Of a stretch of 64,000 bases of DNA, positions 47,982 through 58,095 are shown in pieces. Source of the stretch: Streptomyces griseoviridis (GTDB taxonomy: Bacteria > Actinomycetota > Actinomycetes > Streptomycetales > Streptomycetaceae); NCBI RefSeq assembly GCF_005222485.1, contig NZ_CP029078.1, positions 5,297,501 to 5,361,500 on the forward strand. Direction: 5' to 3'. The number at the start of each line of letters is the position of its first letter. Position 1 is the stretch's first letter. The notes under the pieces are model-generated. The model was not told the DNA's origin, searched no databases, and was given only the letters and a program-made list of their open reading frames with translations. The translations under genes and the position numbers were made by a program.

Positions 47982-49028
47982 GTGACCGGAGTTGACGAGA
48001 GCGGCGAGGGCGGACGCGGGGGCCGGCGGTCGGTCGTGGTGAAGACCGTCGGCCTCACCGTGGCGGCCGTGCTGGTGCTGGGCGCCGCGGCGGGCGGCCT
48101 GGCCTACTGGCACCTGAACGACAACATCAAGAGCGTCGACATCGACAGCGCGCTCGGCGACGACCGTCCGGCCCGCGGGGTGACCACCCCGTCCGCCTCC
48201 GCCTCCGCGACGCCGCTGCCGACCGGCGCCGTCAACCTCCTGGTCCTCGGCTCGGACTCGCGCAGCGGCGCGGCCAACGAGGAGCTGGGCGGCGGCGACA
48301 GCTCGGGCGCCCGCTCCGACACGGCGATGGTCGTGCACGTCGAGGCGGGCCGCGCCGGCGCCACCGTCGTCAGCATCCCGCGCGACACCCTCGTCACCCG
48401 GCCGTCCTGCCCGCTGTCGTCCGGCGGCTCGACGGCGGTGGCGTACCGGGCGATGTTCAACAGCGCTTACGCGGTCGGCGGCGCGGTGTGCGCGGTGAAG
48501 ACCGTCGAGGAGCTGACCGGCGTCCGCATGGACCACTACCTGGAGATCGACTTCTCCGGGTTCGCGAAGCTGGTGGACGCGCTCGGCGGGGTCACCGTCA
48601 CCACCGAGCAGGACATCGACGACGACTACAGCCATCTGAAGCTGGCCGCCGGGACCCACCACCTCGACGGCGAGCGGGCCCTGGCCCTGGCCCGCACCCG
48701 GCACGGCATCGGCGACGGCAGCGACCTGGGCCGGATAGCGCTCCAGCAGACGCTGGTGAAGGCCCTGCTGGCGCAGATGTCCTCGACGGAGCTGCTGACC
48801 GACCCGGCCGGGCTCTACCGGGTCGCCGACGCCGTCACCGGCAGCCTCACCACCGACACCGGGCTCGACTCGCTGACCGAGCTGATCCGGTTCGGCCAGA
48901 GCCTGAGGGGCCTCGCCGCGGACGACGTCAGGACGGTCACGATGCCCGTCGTCACCGCGCCGGCCGACCCCAACCGGGTGGTGGCCGAGGAACCGGCGGC
49001 AGGCAAGCTGTGGCGGTCGCTGCGCTGA
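47982..49028 (+). CDS. LytR-CpsA-Psr (LCP) family cell-wall polymer ligase
   Basis: LCP enzymes attach wall glycopolymers to peptidoglycan. The 348-aa protein has one N-terminal membrane anchor (about 16-41, VVVKTVGLTVAAVLVLGAAA). The LCP domain spans about 75-275: NLLVLGSDSRSG, then RSDTAMVVHV and SIPRDTLV with the pyrophosphate-binding Arg/Asp residues, and LDGERALALARTRH. It stands alone behind the xylanase. Several LCP paralogues are usual in Streptomyces. Confidence 0.92.
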   Translation: MTGVDESGEGGRGGRRSVVVKTVGLTVAAVLVLGAAAGGLAYWHLNDNIKSVDIDSALGDDRPARGVTTPSASASATPLPTGAVNLLVLGSDSRSGAANEELGGGDSSGARSDTAMVVHVEAGRAGATVVSIPRDTLVTRPSCPLSSGGSTAVAYRAMFNSAYAVGGAVCAVKTVEELTGVRMDHYLEIDFSGFAKLVDALGGVTVTTEQDIDDDYSHLKLAAGTHHLDGERALALARTRHGIGDGSDLGRIALQQTLVKALLAQMSSTELLTDPAGLYRVADAVTGSLTTDTGLDSLTELIRFGQSLRGLAADDVRTVTMPVVTAPADPNRVVAEEPAAGKLWRSLR

Positions 49029-49175
49029 GGGCGGGCGGCTCGCGCAGGGCGCCGCCAGGGATCGGAAAGATTTCTCGGAAATCTCCGGGGACGGTGTCGA
49101 TCCCGGGCTCTCCCGTTCGACGTACGGGGTGAGAGGCCGGGAGGGACCGGCCCGCAACCGCACCGAGGAGTCACC

Positions 49176-49532
49176 ATGCCCCGCTACCTGTCGCTCATCA
49201 GGATCGACGAGTCGAGCGCGCCCGCCGAAGGCCCGAGCCCCGAGCTGATGCGCCGGATGGGCGAGCTGATCGAGGAGATCACCAAGGCCGGGGTGATGCT
49301 CGACACCGCCGGTCTCACCCCGTCCGCGCAGGGCACCCGGGTGCGCTGGGAGGACGGCCGGATCAGCGTCACAGACGGGCCGTTCACCGAGTCCAAGGAG
49401 GTCGTCGGCGGCTACGCGCTCATGCAGTGCAAGGACCGCGCCGAGGCCCTGGAGTGGACGAAGCGGTTCCTGAAGGTGCACGAGGAGTTCTGGACGGTCA
49501 CCTGCGAGGTCCGTGAGGTCGTCGAGGGCTGA
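49176..49532 (+). CDS. YciI/DGPF-domain protein
   Basis: A 118-aa ferredoxin-fold YCII-type protein with the signature TDGPFTESKEVVGGYALMQ (about 68-86). AGGAG lies 8 nt before the ATG. The gene sits 44 nt before an ECF sigma factor gene, the well-known DGPF/ECF pairing. The biochemical role is unknown; involvement with the sigma factor is inferred from the conserved linkage. Confidence 0.9.
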   Translation: MPRYLSLIRIDESSAPAEGPSPELMRRMGELIEEITKAGVMLDTAGLTPSAQGTRVRWEDGRISVTDGPFTESKEVVGGYALMQCKDRAEALEWTKRFLKVHEEFWTVTCEVREVVEG

Positions 49533-49576
49533 CCTCCGTTGGCCCCCGGGCCGCCGAGGGTGTTGCATGGTGGGCT

Positions 49577-50839
49577 GTGGAACCGCAGCCCACCGCCGCA
49601 GCCGCCATCGAGACCGTCTTCCGCATGGAGTCGCCCCGGGTGATCGCCGCCGCCGCGCGCGTCGTCCGTGACGTCGGGGTCGCGGAGGAACTCGCCCAGG
49701 ACGCGCTGGTCGCCGCCCTGGAGCAGTGGCCGCGCGACGGCGTCCCCGACCGGCCGGGCGCCTGGCTCACCGCGGTCGCCAGGCGCCGCGCGGTCGACCT
49801 GGTCAGACGCCGTGCGACGCACGCCCGCAAGCTCGCCGAGATCGGCCGCGACCTGGAGAGCGCCCCGCCCCCCGGGGAGCCCGCCGACCTCGCCGACCCC
49901 GACGCCATCGACGACGACCTGCTGAGGCTCGTCTTCACCGCCTGCCACCCGGTGCTCTCCGCCGACGCCCGGATCGCGCTGACCCTGCGCCTGCTCGGCG
50001 GCCTCACCACCGAGGAGATCGCCCGCGCCTTCCTCACCCCCGAGGCGACGGTCGCCCAGCGCATCGTCCGCGCCAAACGCACCCTCGCCGAGCGCGCCGT
50101 CCCCTTCGAGGTGCCGGCGGGCCCCGACCGCGAGGCCCGGCTCGGCTCCGTCCTCGACGTCATCTACCTGATCTTCAACGAGGGGTACGCGGCCACCGCG
50201 GGCGACGACTTGGTGCGCCCCGCGCTCTGCGAGGACGCGCTGCGCCTCGCCCGGGTGCTCGCCGGCCTGATGCCCAAGGAGCCCGAGGTGCACGCGCTGA
50301 CCGCGCTGCTGGAGTTGCAGGCGTCCCGCGTCGCCGCCCGCACCGGTCCCGACGGCGCCCCGGTGCTCCTCGCCGACCAGGACCGCGGGCGCTGGAACCG
50401 GATGCTGATCGCCCGCGGGGTGGCGGCCCTCCACCAGGCCGACGCCACCGCCACCGGCGCCCCCGGCCGGTACGCCCTCCAGGCCGCCGTCGCCGCCTGC
50501 CACGCGCACGCCGTCCGCTACGAGGACACCGACTGGGCGACCATCGCCACCCTCTACGGCCTGCTCGCCGCCCGCGCGCCCTCCCCGGTCGTGGAACTCA
50601 ACCGCGCGGTCGCCGTCTCGATGGCCCGCGGCCCGGCCGAGGCCCTGCGGATCGTGGACGGCCTCATCCAGGACCCCGCGCTGCGCGGCTACCACCTGCT
50701 GCCCAGCGTCCGCGGCGACCTGCTGGACCGGCTCGGACGCCCGGCCGAGGCCCGCGCGGAGTTCGAACGGGCGGCGGAACTCGCCCGCAACGGACGGGAG
50801 CGGGAACTGCTGCTGGCGCGCGCCGCGCGGTGCGCCTGA
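49577..50839 (+). CDS. ECF sigma factor with large C-terminal extension (ECF42-like)
   Basis: A 420-aa sigma-70 family protein without an anti-sigma gene nearby. Sigma2 is at about 12-75 (VAEELAQDALVAALEQW, then RRRAVDLVRRR). Sigma4 is at about 110-160 (LTTEEIARAFLTPEATVAQRI). The remaining 250 residues form an alpha-helical TPR-like extension (LNRAVAVSMARGPAEALRIV and RAEFERAAELA). Architecture and the adjacent YciI gene match group ECF42, where the extension controls activity. GTG start with a poor ribosome-binding site. Confidence 0.92.
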   Translation: MEPQPTAAAAIETVFRMESPRVIAAAARVVRDVGVAEELAQDALVAALEQWPRDGVPDRPGAWLTAVARRRAVDLVRRRATHARKLAEIGRDLESAPPPGEPADLADPDAIDDDLLRLVFTACHPVLSADARIALTLRLLGGLTTEEIARAFLTPEATVAQRIVRAKRTLAERAVPFEVPAGPDREARLGSVLDVIYLIFNEGYAATAGDDLVRPALCEDALRLARVLAGLMPKEPEVHALTALLELQASRVAARTGPDGAPVLLADQDRGRWNRMLIARGVAALHQADATATGAPGRYALQAAVAACHAHAVRYEDTDWATIATLYGLLAARAPSPVVELNRAVAVSMARGPAEALRIVDGLIQDPALRGYHLLPSVRGDLLDRLGRPAEARAEFERAAELARNGRERELLLARAARCA

Positions 50840-50881
50840 CGCGGCTCTGCGGCAGCGGGCGCGAGGCGGGCGTGCGGGGGC

Positions 50882-52048
50882 TCAGGACGGGGCCGGTGCG
50901 CCGATCAGCATGGTGGGGGCGCCCGCCACCCGGGTCAGGAACACCGTCGCCGCGTGCGGCCCCTGCGGCTTGACCTTCCTGCGCAGCTCCTCGGGCTCCA
51001 CGGCCGAGCCGCGCTTCTTCACGGTCAGCGTGCCGACCCGCCGCTCCCGCAACAGCGCCTTCAGCCGCTTGAGGTTGAAGGGCAGCTGGTCGGTGATCTC
51101 GTAGGCGGTGGCGTACGGGGTGGCGCGGTGCTCGTCGGCGGTGATGTACGCGATGGTCGGGTCGAGGAGACCGCCGTCCAGGTCGGCGGCGACCTCCGCG
51201 ACCAGATGGGAGCGGACGACGGCGCCGTCCGGCTCGTACAGCCAGCGCCCCACCGGCCTGACCTCCGGGTCGGGCAGGCCCCTGCCGAGCAGGGTGCGCG
51301 GTCCCGGCAGCAGGGTCGCGCGGACCGCGCCCGGGTCGGTGCCGAACCAGAGCACGGCCTCCTTCACGTCCCCGCCGTCCGAGATCCACTCCGCCTCGGC
51401 CTCGCCGGGCACCGCCTCGTGCGGGATGCCGGGGGCGACCTTCAGGGCCGCGAGGGGGGCCGCGCGGGCCGCCTCGACCGCCCACGACAGGGGCGGCGAG
51501 TACGCCTCGGGGTCGAAGATCCGGCCCCGGCCGCCGCGCCGCCCCGGGTCCACGAAGACGGCGTCGAAGCCGGCCGTGTCCACCTCGGTGACGTCGGCCT
51601 CGCGCACCTCGATCAGGCCGGCGAGCCCGAGCGCCTCGGCGTTGGCCCGCGCCACCGCCGCCGTCAGCGGGTCGCGGTCCACGGCGAGGACCCGGATGCC
51701 GGCCCGCGCGAGGGCGATGGCGTCGCCGCCGATCCCGCAGCACAGGTCGGCGAGCGAGGTCACGCCGAGCGCCTTGAGCCGCCCGGCCCGGTACGCGGCC
51801 ACCCGGGCCCGGGTGGACTGTTCGACGCCGTTCGGGGTGAAGAACATCCGGCCCGCGTCCTCGTCGCCGAACTTCGCCGCCGCCCGCTGCCGCAGCCGTG
51901 CCTGGCCGAGCGCCGCCGACACCAGGCCGGCCGGGTGGGTGCGGCGCAGCCGGGTGGCGACGGCCAGTTCGTCGGCGGGGGCCGTGCCGCGCACCTCGTC
52001 GAGGAGTGCGCGGCCTTCGGGGGTGAGGAGGGGGGCGAGGTCGTTCAC
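50882..52048 (-). CDS. Class I SAM-dependent methyltransferase-like protein (THUMP-like C-terminus)
   Basis: A 388-aa protein from GTG (VNDLAPLLTPEGRALLDEV). The Rossmann SAM site is at about residues 98-112 (LADLCCGIGGDAIALARAG), with AVDRDPLTAAVA, DADV-like EADV, and FVDPGRRGGRGR in the position of the usual catalytic loop. The C-terminal third resembles the THUMP-like domain found in such proteins. The substrate is unknown; RNA is a guess from the domain. An ATG at 52141 would overlap the divergent lipoprotein start. Confidence 0.82.
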   Translation of the reverse strand: MNDLAPLLTPEGRALLDEVRGTAPADELAVATRLRRTHPAGLVSAALGQARLRQRAAAKFGDEDAGRMFFTPNGVEQSTRARVAAYRAGRLKALGVTSLADLCCGIGGDAIALARAGIRVLAVDRDPLTAAVARANAEALGLAGLIEVREADVTEVDTAGFDAVFVDPGRRGGRGRIFDPEAYSPPLSWAVEAARAAPLAALKVAPGIPHEAVPGEAEAEWISDGGDVKEAVLWFGTDPGAVRATLLPGPRTLLGRGLPDPEVRPVGRWLYEPDGAVVRSHLVAEVAADLDGGLLDPTIAYITADEHRATPYATAYEITDQLPFNLKRLKALLRERRVGTLTVKKRGSAVEPEELRRKVKPQGPHAATVFLTRVAGAPTMLIGAPAPS

Positions 52049-52139
52049 CGGGTCATTGTGGGCCAGTCGGTGGACGGTGTGCCGCCGGCGGCGGTGTCGG
52101 GCCGGGTCGGTGGGGGGTGACCTGGGAGGATCCGGCTCC

Positions 52140-53105
52140 ATGGGATCAGTAGTACAAAATGACAAAAATAGGGCACCGGTCCAGATCCGCGGACGGTCCT
52201 GGACCCCGCTCCGCCGCGCCAAGGCCGGCGCCCGCGCCCGCGTCGCCGTCGCCCTGCTCGCCGTCACCGCCGTCGCCTCCGGCTGCGCCCAGAGCCCCGG
52301 CGGCGCGGCCCACCCGGCCCCGGGACAGCAGGCCCCGCCGGCCGAGGCGTTGGACTCCTACGCGGCCAGGCTCCGCGCCGAGCAGACCGCCCGGGTCGCC
52401 GCCGCCAAGCGCTGGCGCCTCGCCGCGGTGCCGCTGACCGCCCCCGCGCCCCCGGCGAGCAAACCGGAGATCACCGCCCGCGACGGCTTCGAGGTCGAGG
52501 GCCAGGAGGAGGAGAACCTGCCACCGGTCTTCACCACCGTCCCCACCCGGCAGAAGGTCGTCTTCCTCACCATCGACGACGGCGAGGAGAAGGACCCGGA
52601 CTTCCTCCGGATGATGAGCGAACTGCGCATCCCGTACACCGCCTTCCTCAGCGACTACCTGGTCAACAAGGACTACGGGTACTTCAAGAAGATGCAGCAG
52701 CGGGGCGTGGTCCTGAACAACCACACCCTCCACCATCCCTACCTGCCCGGCCTCTCCTACGCCCAGCAGAAGCACGAGATCTGCGCCATGCAGGACATCA
52801 TCGAGAAGCAGTACGGCAAACGCCCCAAGCTGTTCCGCCCGCCCTACGGCAACTACAACCAGGACACCCTGCGCGCCGCCAAGACCTGCGGCGTCAAGTA
52901 CGCGCCGATCTGGGACGAGGAGGTGTTCGTCGACCACTGGGAGTACCGCGAGTGGGACCGCGACCTGCACCCGGGCGACATCGTCCTCACCCACTTCCGC
53001 GGCCGCAAGGACTGGAAGGGCACCATGCCCGACATGGTCAGGCGCTTCCTCGACCACGTCACGGCCAAGGGGTACGCGGTGGCCCGGCTGGAGGACTACC
53101 TGTGA
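52140..53105 (+). CDS. Polysaccharide deacetylase lipoprotein (first of pair)
   Basis: A 321-aa lipoprotein: signal peptide to about residue 47, lipobox ASGC. The NodB domain (about 145-320) has the metal aspartates in VVFLTIDDGEEKD, the histidines in NNHTLHHPYLPGLS, RPPYGNYN and GDIVLTHF with the catalytic His. It probably deacetylates wall polysaccharide outside the membrane. GGGAGGA lies 9 nt before the ATG. The next gene is a paralogue with overlapping GTGA. Confidence 0.92.
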   Translation: MGSVVQNDKNRAPVQIRGRSWTPLRRAKAGARARVAVALLAVTAVASGCAQSPGGAAHPAPGQQAPPAEALDSYAARLRAEQTARVAAAKRWRLAAVPLTAPAPPASKPEITARDGFEVEGQEEENLPPVFTTVPTRQKVVFLTIDDGEEKDPDFLRMMSELRIPYTAFLSDYLVNKDYGYFKKMQQRGVVLNNHTLHHPYLPGLSYAQQKHEICAMQDIIEKQYGKRPKLFRPPYGNYNQDTLRAAKTCGVKYAPIWDEEVFVDHWEYREWDRDLHPGDIVLTHFRGRKDWKGTMPDMVRRFLDHVTAKGYAVARLEDYL

Positions 53106-53932
53106 GGCAGCGGGGCCCGGGTCGGCCGGCCGGCGTCCTGGCCGCGGTGCTGGCGGCCGTGCTGCTGGCCGGCTGCGCCCAGTCCGTCGACCCGATCGAA
53201 CGGCTCGGCAAGAAGGCCGCCCAGCGGGTGCGCCCGCACGGACCCGCCGCCGAGCCGCCGTACCGCCGCTGGGGCCTGACCGCCCCGCTCACCCCGGCCC
53301 CGCACCCCGCCGCCCGGCCGCCCGCCGCCCACCCGGCGGCCCCGGGGCTGCCCCCGGTCGTCTCCCGGGTGCCGACCCGCGACCCGGTGGTCTTCCTCAC
53401 CTACGACGACGGCGCCGAGAAGGACCCGCGCTTCGTCGACATGGTCCGCGAACTGCGGCTGCCCGTCAGCATGTTCCTCACCGACAGCGTCGTCGGACCC
53501 GGCTACGGGCACTTCGCGCGCCTCCAGGCGGTCGGCGCCTCCATCCAGAACCACACCCTCGACCACCCGGCGATGCGCGGACTGCCGTTCGCCGGCCAGC
53601 GCGCCGAGATCTGCGGCCAGCAGGACAAACTCCGCTCCCGCTTCGGCCACCGCCCCCGCCTCTTCCGCCCGCCCTACGGCGCGTACGACCGCACCACCCT
53701 GCGGGCCGCCGCCCGCTGCGGGGTCGCCGCGCTCGTCCTGTGGCGGGCCGCCTCCGAGGGCGACGGCAGCCTGACCTACCGCAGGGGCGGGCACCGGCTG
53801 CGCCCCGGCGACGTCGTCTCCCTCGCCTCGGGCGAGACCGCCGCGCTGACCCTGCGCGAACGCACCACGCGCGTCCTGCGGGAGGCCCAGCACCGACGTC
53901 TGACGGTGGGCCGTCTCGAGGACTACCTGTAG
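53102..53932 (+). CDS. Polysaccharide deacetylase-like lipoprotein (second of pair, degenerate motifs)
   Basis: A 276-aa paralogue of the preceding protein, starting at a GTG that overlaps its stop. The signal peptide ends in the lipobox LLAGC. The NodB-like domain keeps VVFLTYDDGAEKD, NHTLDHPAMRGL and RPPYGAYD. The later motifs are changed: VLWRAASEGD replaces the WD segment and GDVVSLASGE replaces the LTHF histidine. It may have reduced or altered activity, or bind sugar only. Both proteins end in a similar RLEDYL. Confidence 0.88.
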   Translation: MRQRGPGRPAGVLAAVLAAVLLAGCAQSVDPIERLGKKAAQRVRPHGPAAEPPYRRWGLTAPLTPAPHPAARPPAAHPAAPGLPPVVSRVPTRDPVVFLTYDDGAEKDPRFVDMVRELRLPVSMFLTDSVVGPGYGHFARLQAVGASIQNHTLDHPAMRGLPFAGQRAEICGQQDKLRSRFGHRPRLFRPPYGAYDRTTLRAAARCGVAALVLWRAASEGDGSLTYRRGGHRLRPGDVVSLASGETAALTLRERTTRVLREAQHRRLTVGRLEDYL

Positions 53933-53983
53933 GGCCCGGCGCCTGGCCCGGACGGTCGCCGACGCCGCGCCCGGCGGACGGAA

Positions 53984-54010
53984 TTGGCACTCCGCTTGAC
54001 CGAGTGCTAA
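53984..54010 (+). promoter_or_regulatory. CIRCE operator 1 upstream of groES
   Basis: TTGGCACTC, 9 nt, GAGTGCTAA: a near-consensus HrcA-binding inverted repeat. The -35 TTGACC lies inside its spacer. Confidence 0.9.
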
Positions 54011-54025
54011 TCGCGGTCATAGTCT
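53996..54025 (+). promoter_or_regulatory. groES-groEL promoter
   Basis: TTGACC (53996-54001), an 18-bp spacer and TAGTCT (54020-54025). It is flanked by the two CIRCE elements, so HrcA would block it at both ends. Confidence 0.75.
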
Positions 54026-54030
54026 CGGAC

Positions 54031-54057
54031 CTGGCACTCCCCACTGGAGAGTGCCAA
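54031..54057 (+). promoter_or_regulatory. CIRCE operator 2 upstream of groES
   Basis: CTGGCACTC, 9 nt, GAGTGCCAA: the second HrcA site, just downstream of the -10. Confidence 0.88.
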
Positions 54058-54155
54058 GAAGCGACGGGCAGGTCCGGCACCCGCGACGACGGATCGACCT
54101 GGTCGCCACCTCAGACAGTTAACCCCGTGAGATCTCCGAAGGGGGAGGTCGGATC

Positions 54156-54464
54156 GTGACGACCACCAGCTCCAAGGTTGCCATCAAGCCGCTCGAGGAC
54201 CGCATTGTGGTCCAGCCGCTGGACGCCGAGCAGACCACGGCCTCTGGCCTGGTCATCCCGGACACCGCCAAGGAGAAGCCCCAGGAGGGCGTCGTCCTGG
54301 CCGTTGGCCCCGGGCGCTTCGAGAACGGCGAGCGCCTGCCGCTCGACGTCAAGACCGGCGACATCGTGCTGTACAGCAAGTACGGCGGCACCGAGGTGAA
54401 GTACAACGGCGAGGAGTACCTCGTCCTCTCGGCCCGCGACGTGCTCGCGATCATCGAGAAGTAG
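54156..54464 (+). CDS. groES: Co-chaperonin GroES
   Basis: GroES caps the GroEL cavity. The 102-aa protein contains [21 protein letters not shown], the mobile loop and [20 protein letters not shown]. The GTG start has GGGGGAGG about 9 nt upstream. It is controlled by two CIRCE elements and cotranscribed with groEL1, 120 nt downstream. Confidence 0.98.
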   Translation: MTTTSSKVAIKPLEDRIVVQPLDAEQTTASGLVIPDTAKEKPQEGVVLAVGPGRFENGERLPLDVKTGDIVLYSKYGGTEVKYNGEEYLVLSARDVLAIIEK

Positions 54465-56210
<1,746 letters not shown>

Positions 56211-56241
56211 CCCGAGCGTCAGTCCGACCCGAGCGTCGGCA

Positions 56242-56280
56242 CCGAAGGCCCGGCACCCCACGAGGATGCCGGGCCTTCGG
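56242..56280 (+). terminator. Terminator after groEL1
   Basis: A perfect 14-bp stem (56242-56255 with 56267-56280) with an 11-nt loop, 31 nt after the stop. There is no long T-run. Confidence 0.8.
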
Positions 56281-56358
56281 GCTGCGCGGGACCGGTCCCG
56301 GCCCGGCCGGGATCGCGGGCGGGTCCTGGCCGCGACGCGCGACGCGGCGGCGCGTCAG

Positions 56359-56502
56359 GTCCCCGGCGGGTCGGCGCGTCCCGTCCCCGGCGGGTCGGCG
56401 CGTCCCGTCCCCGGCGGGTCGGCGCGTCCCGTCCCCGGCGGGTCGCCGTGTCCGGTCCCGGGCAGGGCGCCGCGTCCCGTCCCCGGTGGGGCGGTAACGC
56501 CG
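56359..56502 (+). repeat. 24-bp tandem repeat, six units
   Basis: Units start at 56359, 56383, 56407, 56431, 56455 and 56479. The first three are identical (GTCCCCGGCGGGTCGG plus CGCGTCCC) and the rest diverge step by step. The array ends exactly at the stop codon of the convergent SDR gene. Confidence 0.92.
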
Positions 56503-57276
56503 TCACTGGGGCCCGTACTTCCGGCCCGTCCGCGAGGTGATCCCGCCCAGCAGGGCGTTGGGCGTCACCTTCACCATGCCCATCAGCGCCTTGTACCGCG
56601 GGTCGGGGATCGACAGCGACCTGCCCCGCGCCAGATCGTGCAGCGCCGCCGCGACCACCTTGTCCGCGTCCAGCCACATCCAGCCGGGGATGTTGTCGGT
56701 GCCCATCCCGGCCCGCGCGTGGAACTCGGTCCGCACGAAACCTGGGCAGAGGGCCATCAGCCGCACCCCGCTGCCCGCGAGGTCCTTCGCCGCGCCCTGC
56801 GTGAACTGCACGACCCACGCCTTCGACGCGCCGTACGTGCCGCGCGGCACGAACGCGGAGACCGACGAGACGTTCACCACGCCGCCGCGCCCGCGCTCGC
56901 GCATCGCCTCGGTCGCCGCCGAGGTCAGCCGCAGCACCGCCTCGCAGTGCACCTTGAGCATCTTCAGCTCGTCGGCCATCGGGACGTCGAGATACCGGCC
57001 CTTGTTGCCGAAGCCCGCGTTGTTGACCAGCAGGTCGACTGGGCTCGTGCGGTCGGACACCCGGGCGGCGACGGCCTCGATGCCGTCGTCCGTGGCGAGG
57101 TCGGCGGTCAGCACCTCCGCCTCGATGCCGTGCCGGTCGTGCAGTTCGGTCGCCTGCTCCCGCAGCCGCTTGGTGTCGCGGGCGACGAGCACCAGGTTGT
57201 GTCCGTCGGCCGCCAGCCGCCGCGCGAACGCGGCGCCGATGCCCGCGGTCGATCCCGTAATCAGAGCCGTTGTCAT
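56503..57276 (-). CDS. SDR-family NAD(P)-dependent oxidoreductase
   Basis: A 257-aa short-chain dehydrogenase of unknown substrate. Cofactor motif TGSTAGIGAAFARRLA (about 7-22), NNAGFG (about 85), catalytic Ser in NVSSVSAF and the YxxxK pair in TYGASKAW (about 148-155). TACGCT lies 6 nt before the ATG, suggesting a leaderless mRNA. The 24-bp repeat array lies directly behind its stop. Confidence 0.92.
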   Translation of the reverse strand: MTTALITGSTAGIGAAFARRLAADGHNLVLVARDTKRLREQATELHDRHGIEAEVLTADLATDDGIEAVAARVSDRTSPVDLLVNNAGFGNKGRYLDVPMADELKMLKVHCEAVLRLTSAATEAMRERGRGGVVNVSSVSAFVPRGTYGASKAWVVQFTQGAAKDLAGSGVRLMALCPGFVRTEFHARAGMGTDNIPGWMWLDADKVVAAALHDLARGRSLSIPDPRYKALMGMVKVTPNALLGGITSRTGRKYGPQ

Positions 57277-57282
57277 GGCCCA

Positions 57283-57288
57283 AGCGTA
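57283..57288 (-). promoter_or_regulatory. -10-like TACGCT, 6 nt before the SDR gene
   Basis: Minus strand: TACGCT, then TGGGCC and ATG. A leaderless start is predicted. Confidence 0.45.
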
Positions 57289-57336
57289 GTTACCCGACCC
57301 CTGGGCCCCATGCTCCGTCTCATCCCTGACGTACGG

Positions 57337-58005
57337 TCAGGAACCGTACTTCTCCAGGTAGGTCCGCGCGGCCCGCGCGGCCTCCGGGTGCAGCGCGGAA
57401 CCGGCCGCCAACAGCCGTGGCAGCAGCTCGCGTTCGGTGGTCGTCGCCCGGAACTGGAGGGCCACGGTGACATCGTGGTCGGGCCGCTCCACGACCTCGA
57501 CCGGATCGCCCGCGCGTATCTCGCCCGCCTCGATCACCCGCAGATACGCCCCCGGCGCACCCTTGAGGGTGAAGCGCCGCACCCACCCCTGTTCCCCCAC
57601 ATGGCCCTGGAAGGTGCGGCACGGGATGCGCCCGCTGGTCACCTCCAGGAGCACCGAGGAGCCGATCCGCCAGCGCTCGCCGATCAGCGCGCCCGACACC
57701 TCGACGCCCCCGGTGGTGAGGTTCTCCCCGAACCCGCCGTTCGGCAGGGGGCGGCCCAGCTCGCGCTCCCAGTCGTCCAGGTCCTCGCGGGCCATCGCGT
57801 ACACCGCCTGGTCGTCACCGCCGTGGTGGCGCAGGTCGCACACCGTGTCCCCGGCGAGACCGCTGCCCGCGACGCCCTTGGCGCCGGGCGCGGCGACCCG
57901 CACGGGCCCCTCCACCGGGCGCTTGTCGATGCCGGTCACCCCCACCACGGGGTCGGTGTACGGGGCGGGCCGGGCGCGGCCGAGATTCACGGACAGCAAC
58001 TTCAT
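57337..58005 (-). CDS. MOSC domain protein (YiiM-like)
   Basis: A 222-aa protein of the MOSC family, which handles sulfur carried on a conserved cysteine, as in molybdenum-cofactor sulfurases and N-hydroxylated compound reductases. Cys129 in TSGRIPCRTFQGH fits the conserved cysteine. AGDTVCDLRHHGGDDQAVYA (about 51-70) and NGGFGENLTT are typical. It is divergent from a LysR regulator with a 90-bp gap, which may control it. TACCGT 7 nt before the ATG suggests a leaderless mRNA. Confidence 0.9.
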   Translation of the reverse strand: MKLLSVNLGRARPAPYTDPVVGVTGIDKRPVEGPVRVAAPGAKGVAGSGLAGDTVCDLRHHGGDDQAVYAMAREDLDDWERELGRPLPNGGFGENLTTGGVEVSGALIGERWRIGSSVLLEVTSGRIPCRTFQGHVGEQGWVRRFTLKGAPGAYLRVIEAGEIRAGDPVEVVERPDHDVTVALQFRATTTERELLPRLLAAGSALHPEAARAARTYLEKYGS

Positions 58006-58012
58006 GGGGAAG

Positions 58013-58018
58013 ACGGTA
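58013..58018 (-). promoter_or_regulatory. -10-like TACCGT, 7 nt before the MOSC gene
   Basis: Minus strand: TACCGT, then CTTCCCC and ATG. A leaderless start is predicted. Confidence 0.45.
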
Positions 58019-58083
58019 GGCGACCGAGATCAAAGTGTCGACGCGTTTTTCATCGCCGCGTCAAAGGATCTCTTATCTTTCAG

Positions 58084-58089
58084 TACCCT
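58084..58089 (+). promoter_or_regulatory. -10-like TACCCT, 6 nt before the LysR gene
   Basis: TACCCT, then TCCAGG and ATG. A leaderless start is predicted, facing the MOSC promoter. Confidence 0.45.
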
Positions 58090-58095
58090 TCCAGG

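Noticed and set aside
53102..53932. Second deacetylase gene as a pseudogene.
   Set aside because: The frame is intact, the signal peptide and lipobox are good, and codon use is normal. It is a diverged paralogue, not a broken gene.
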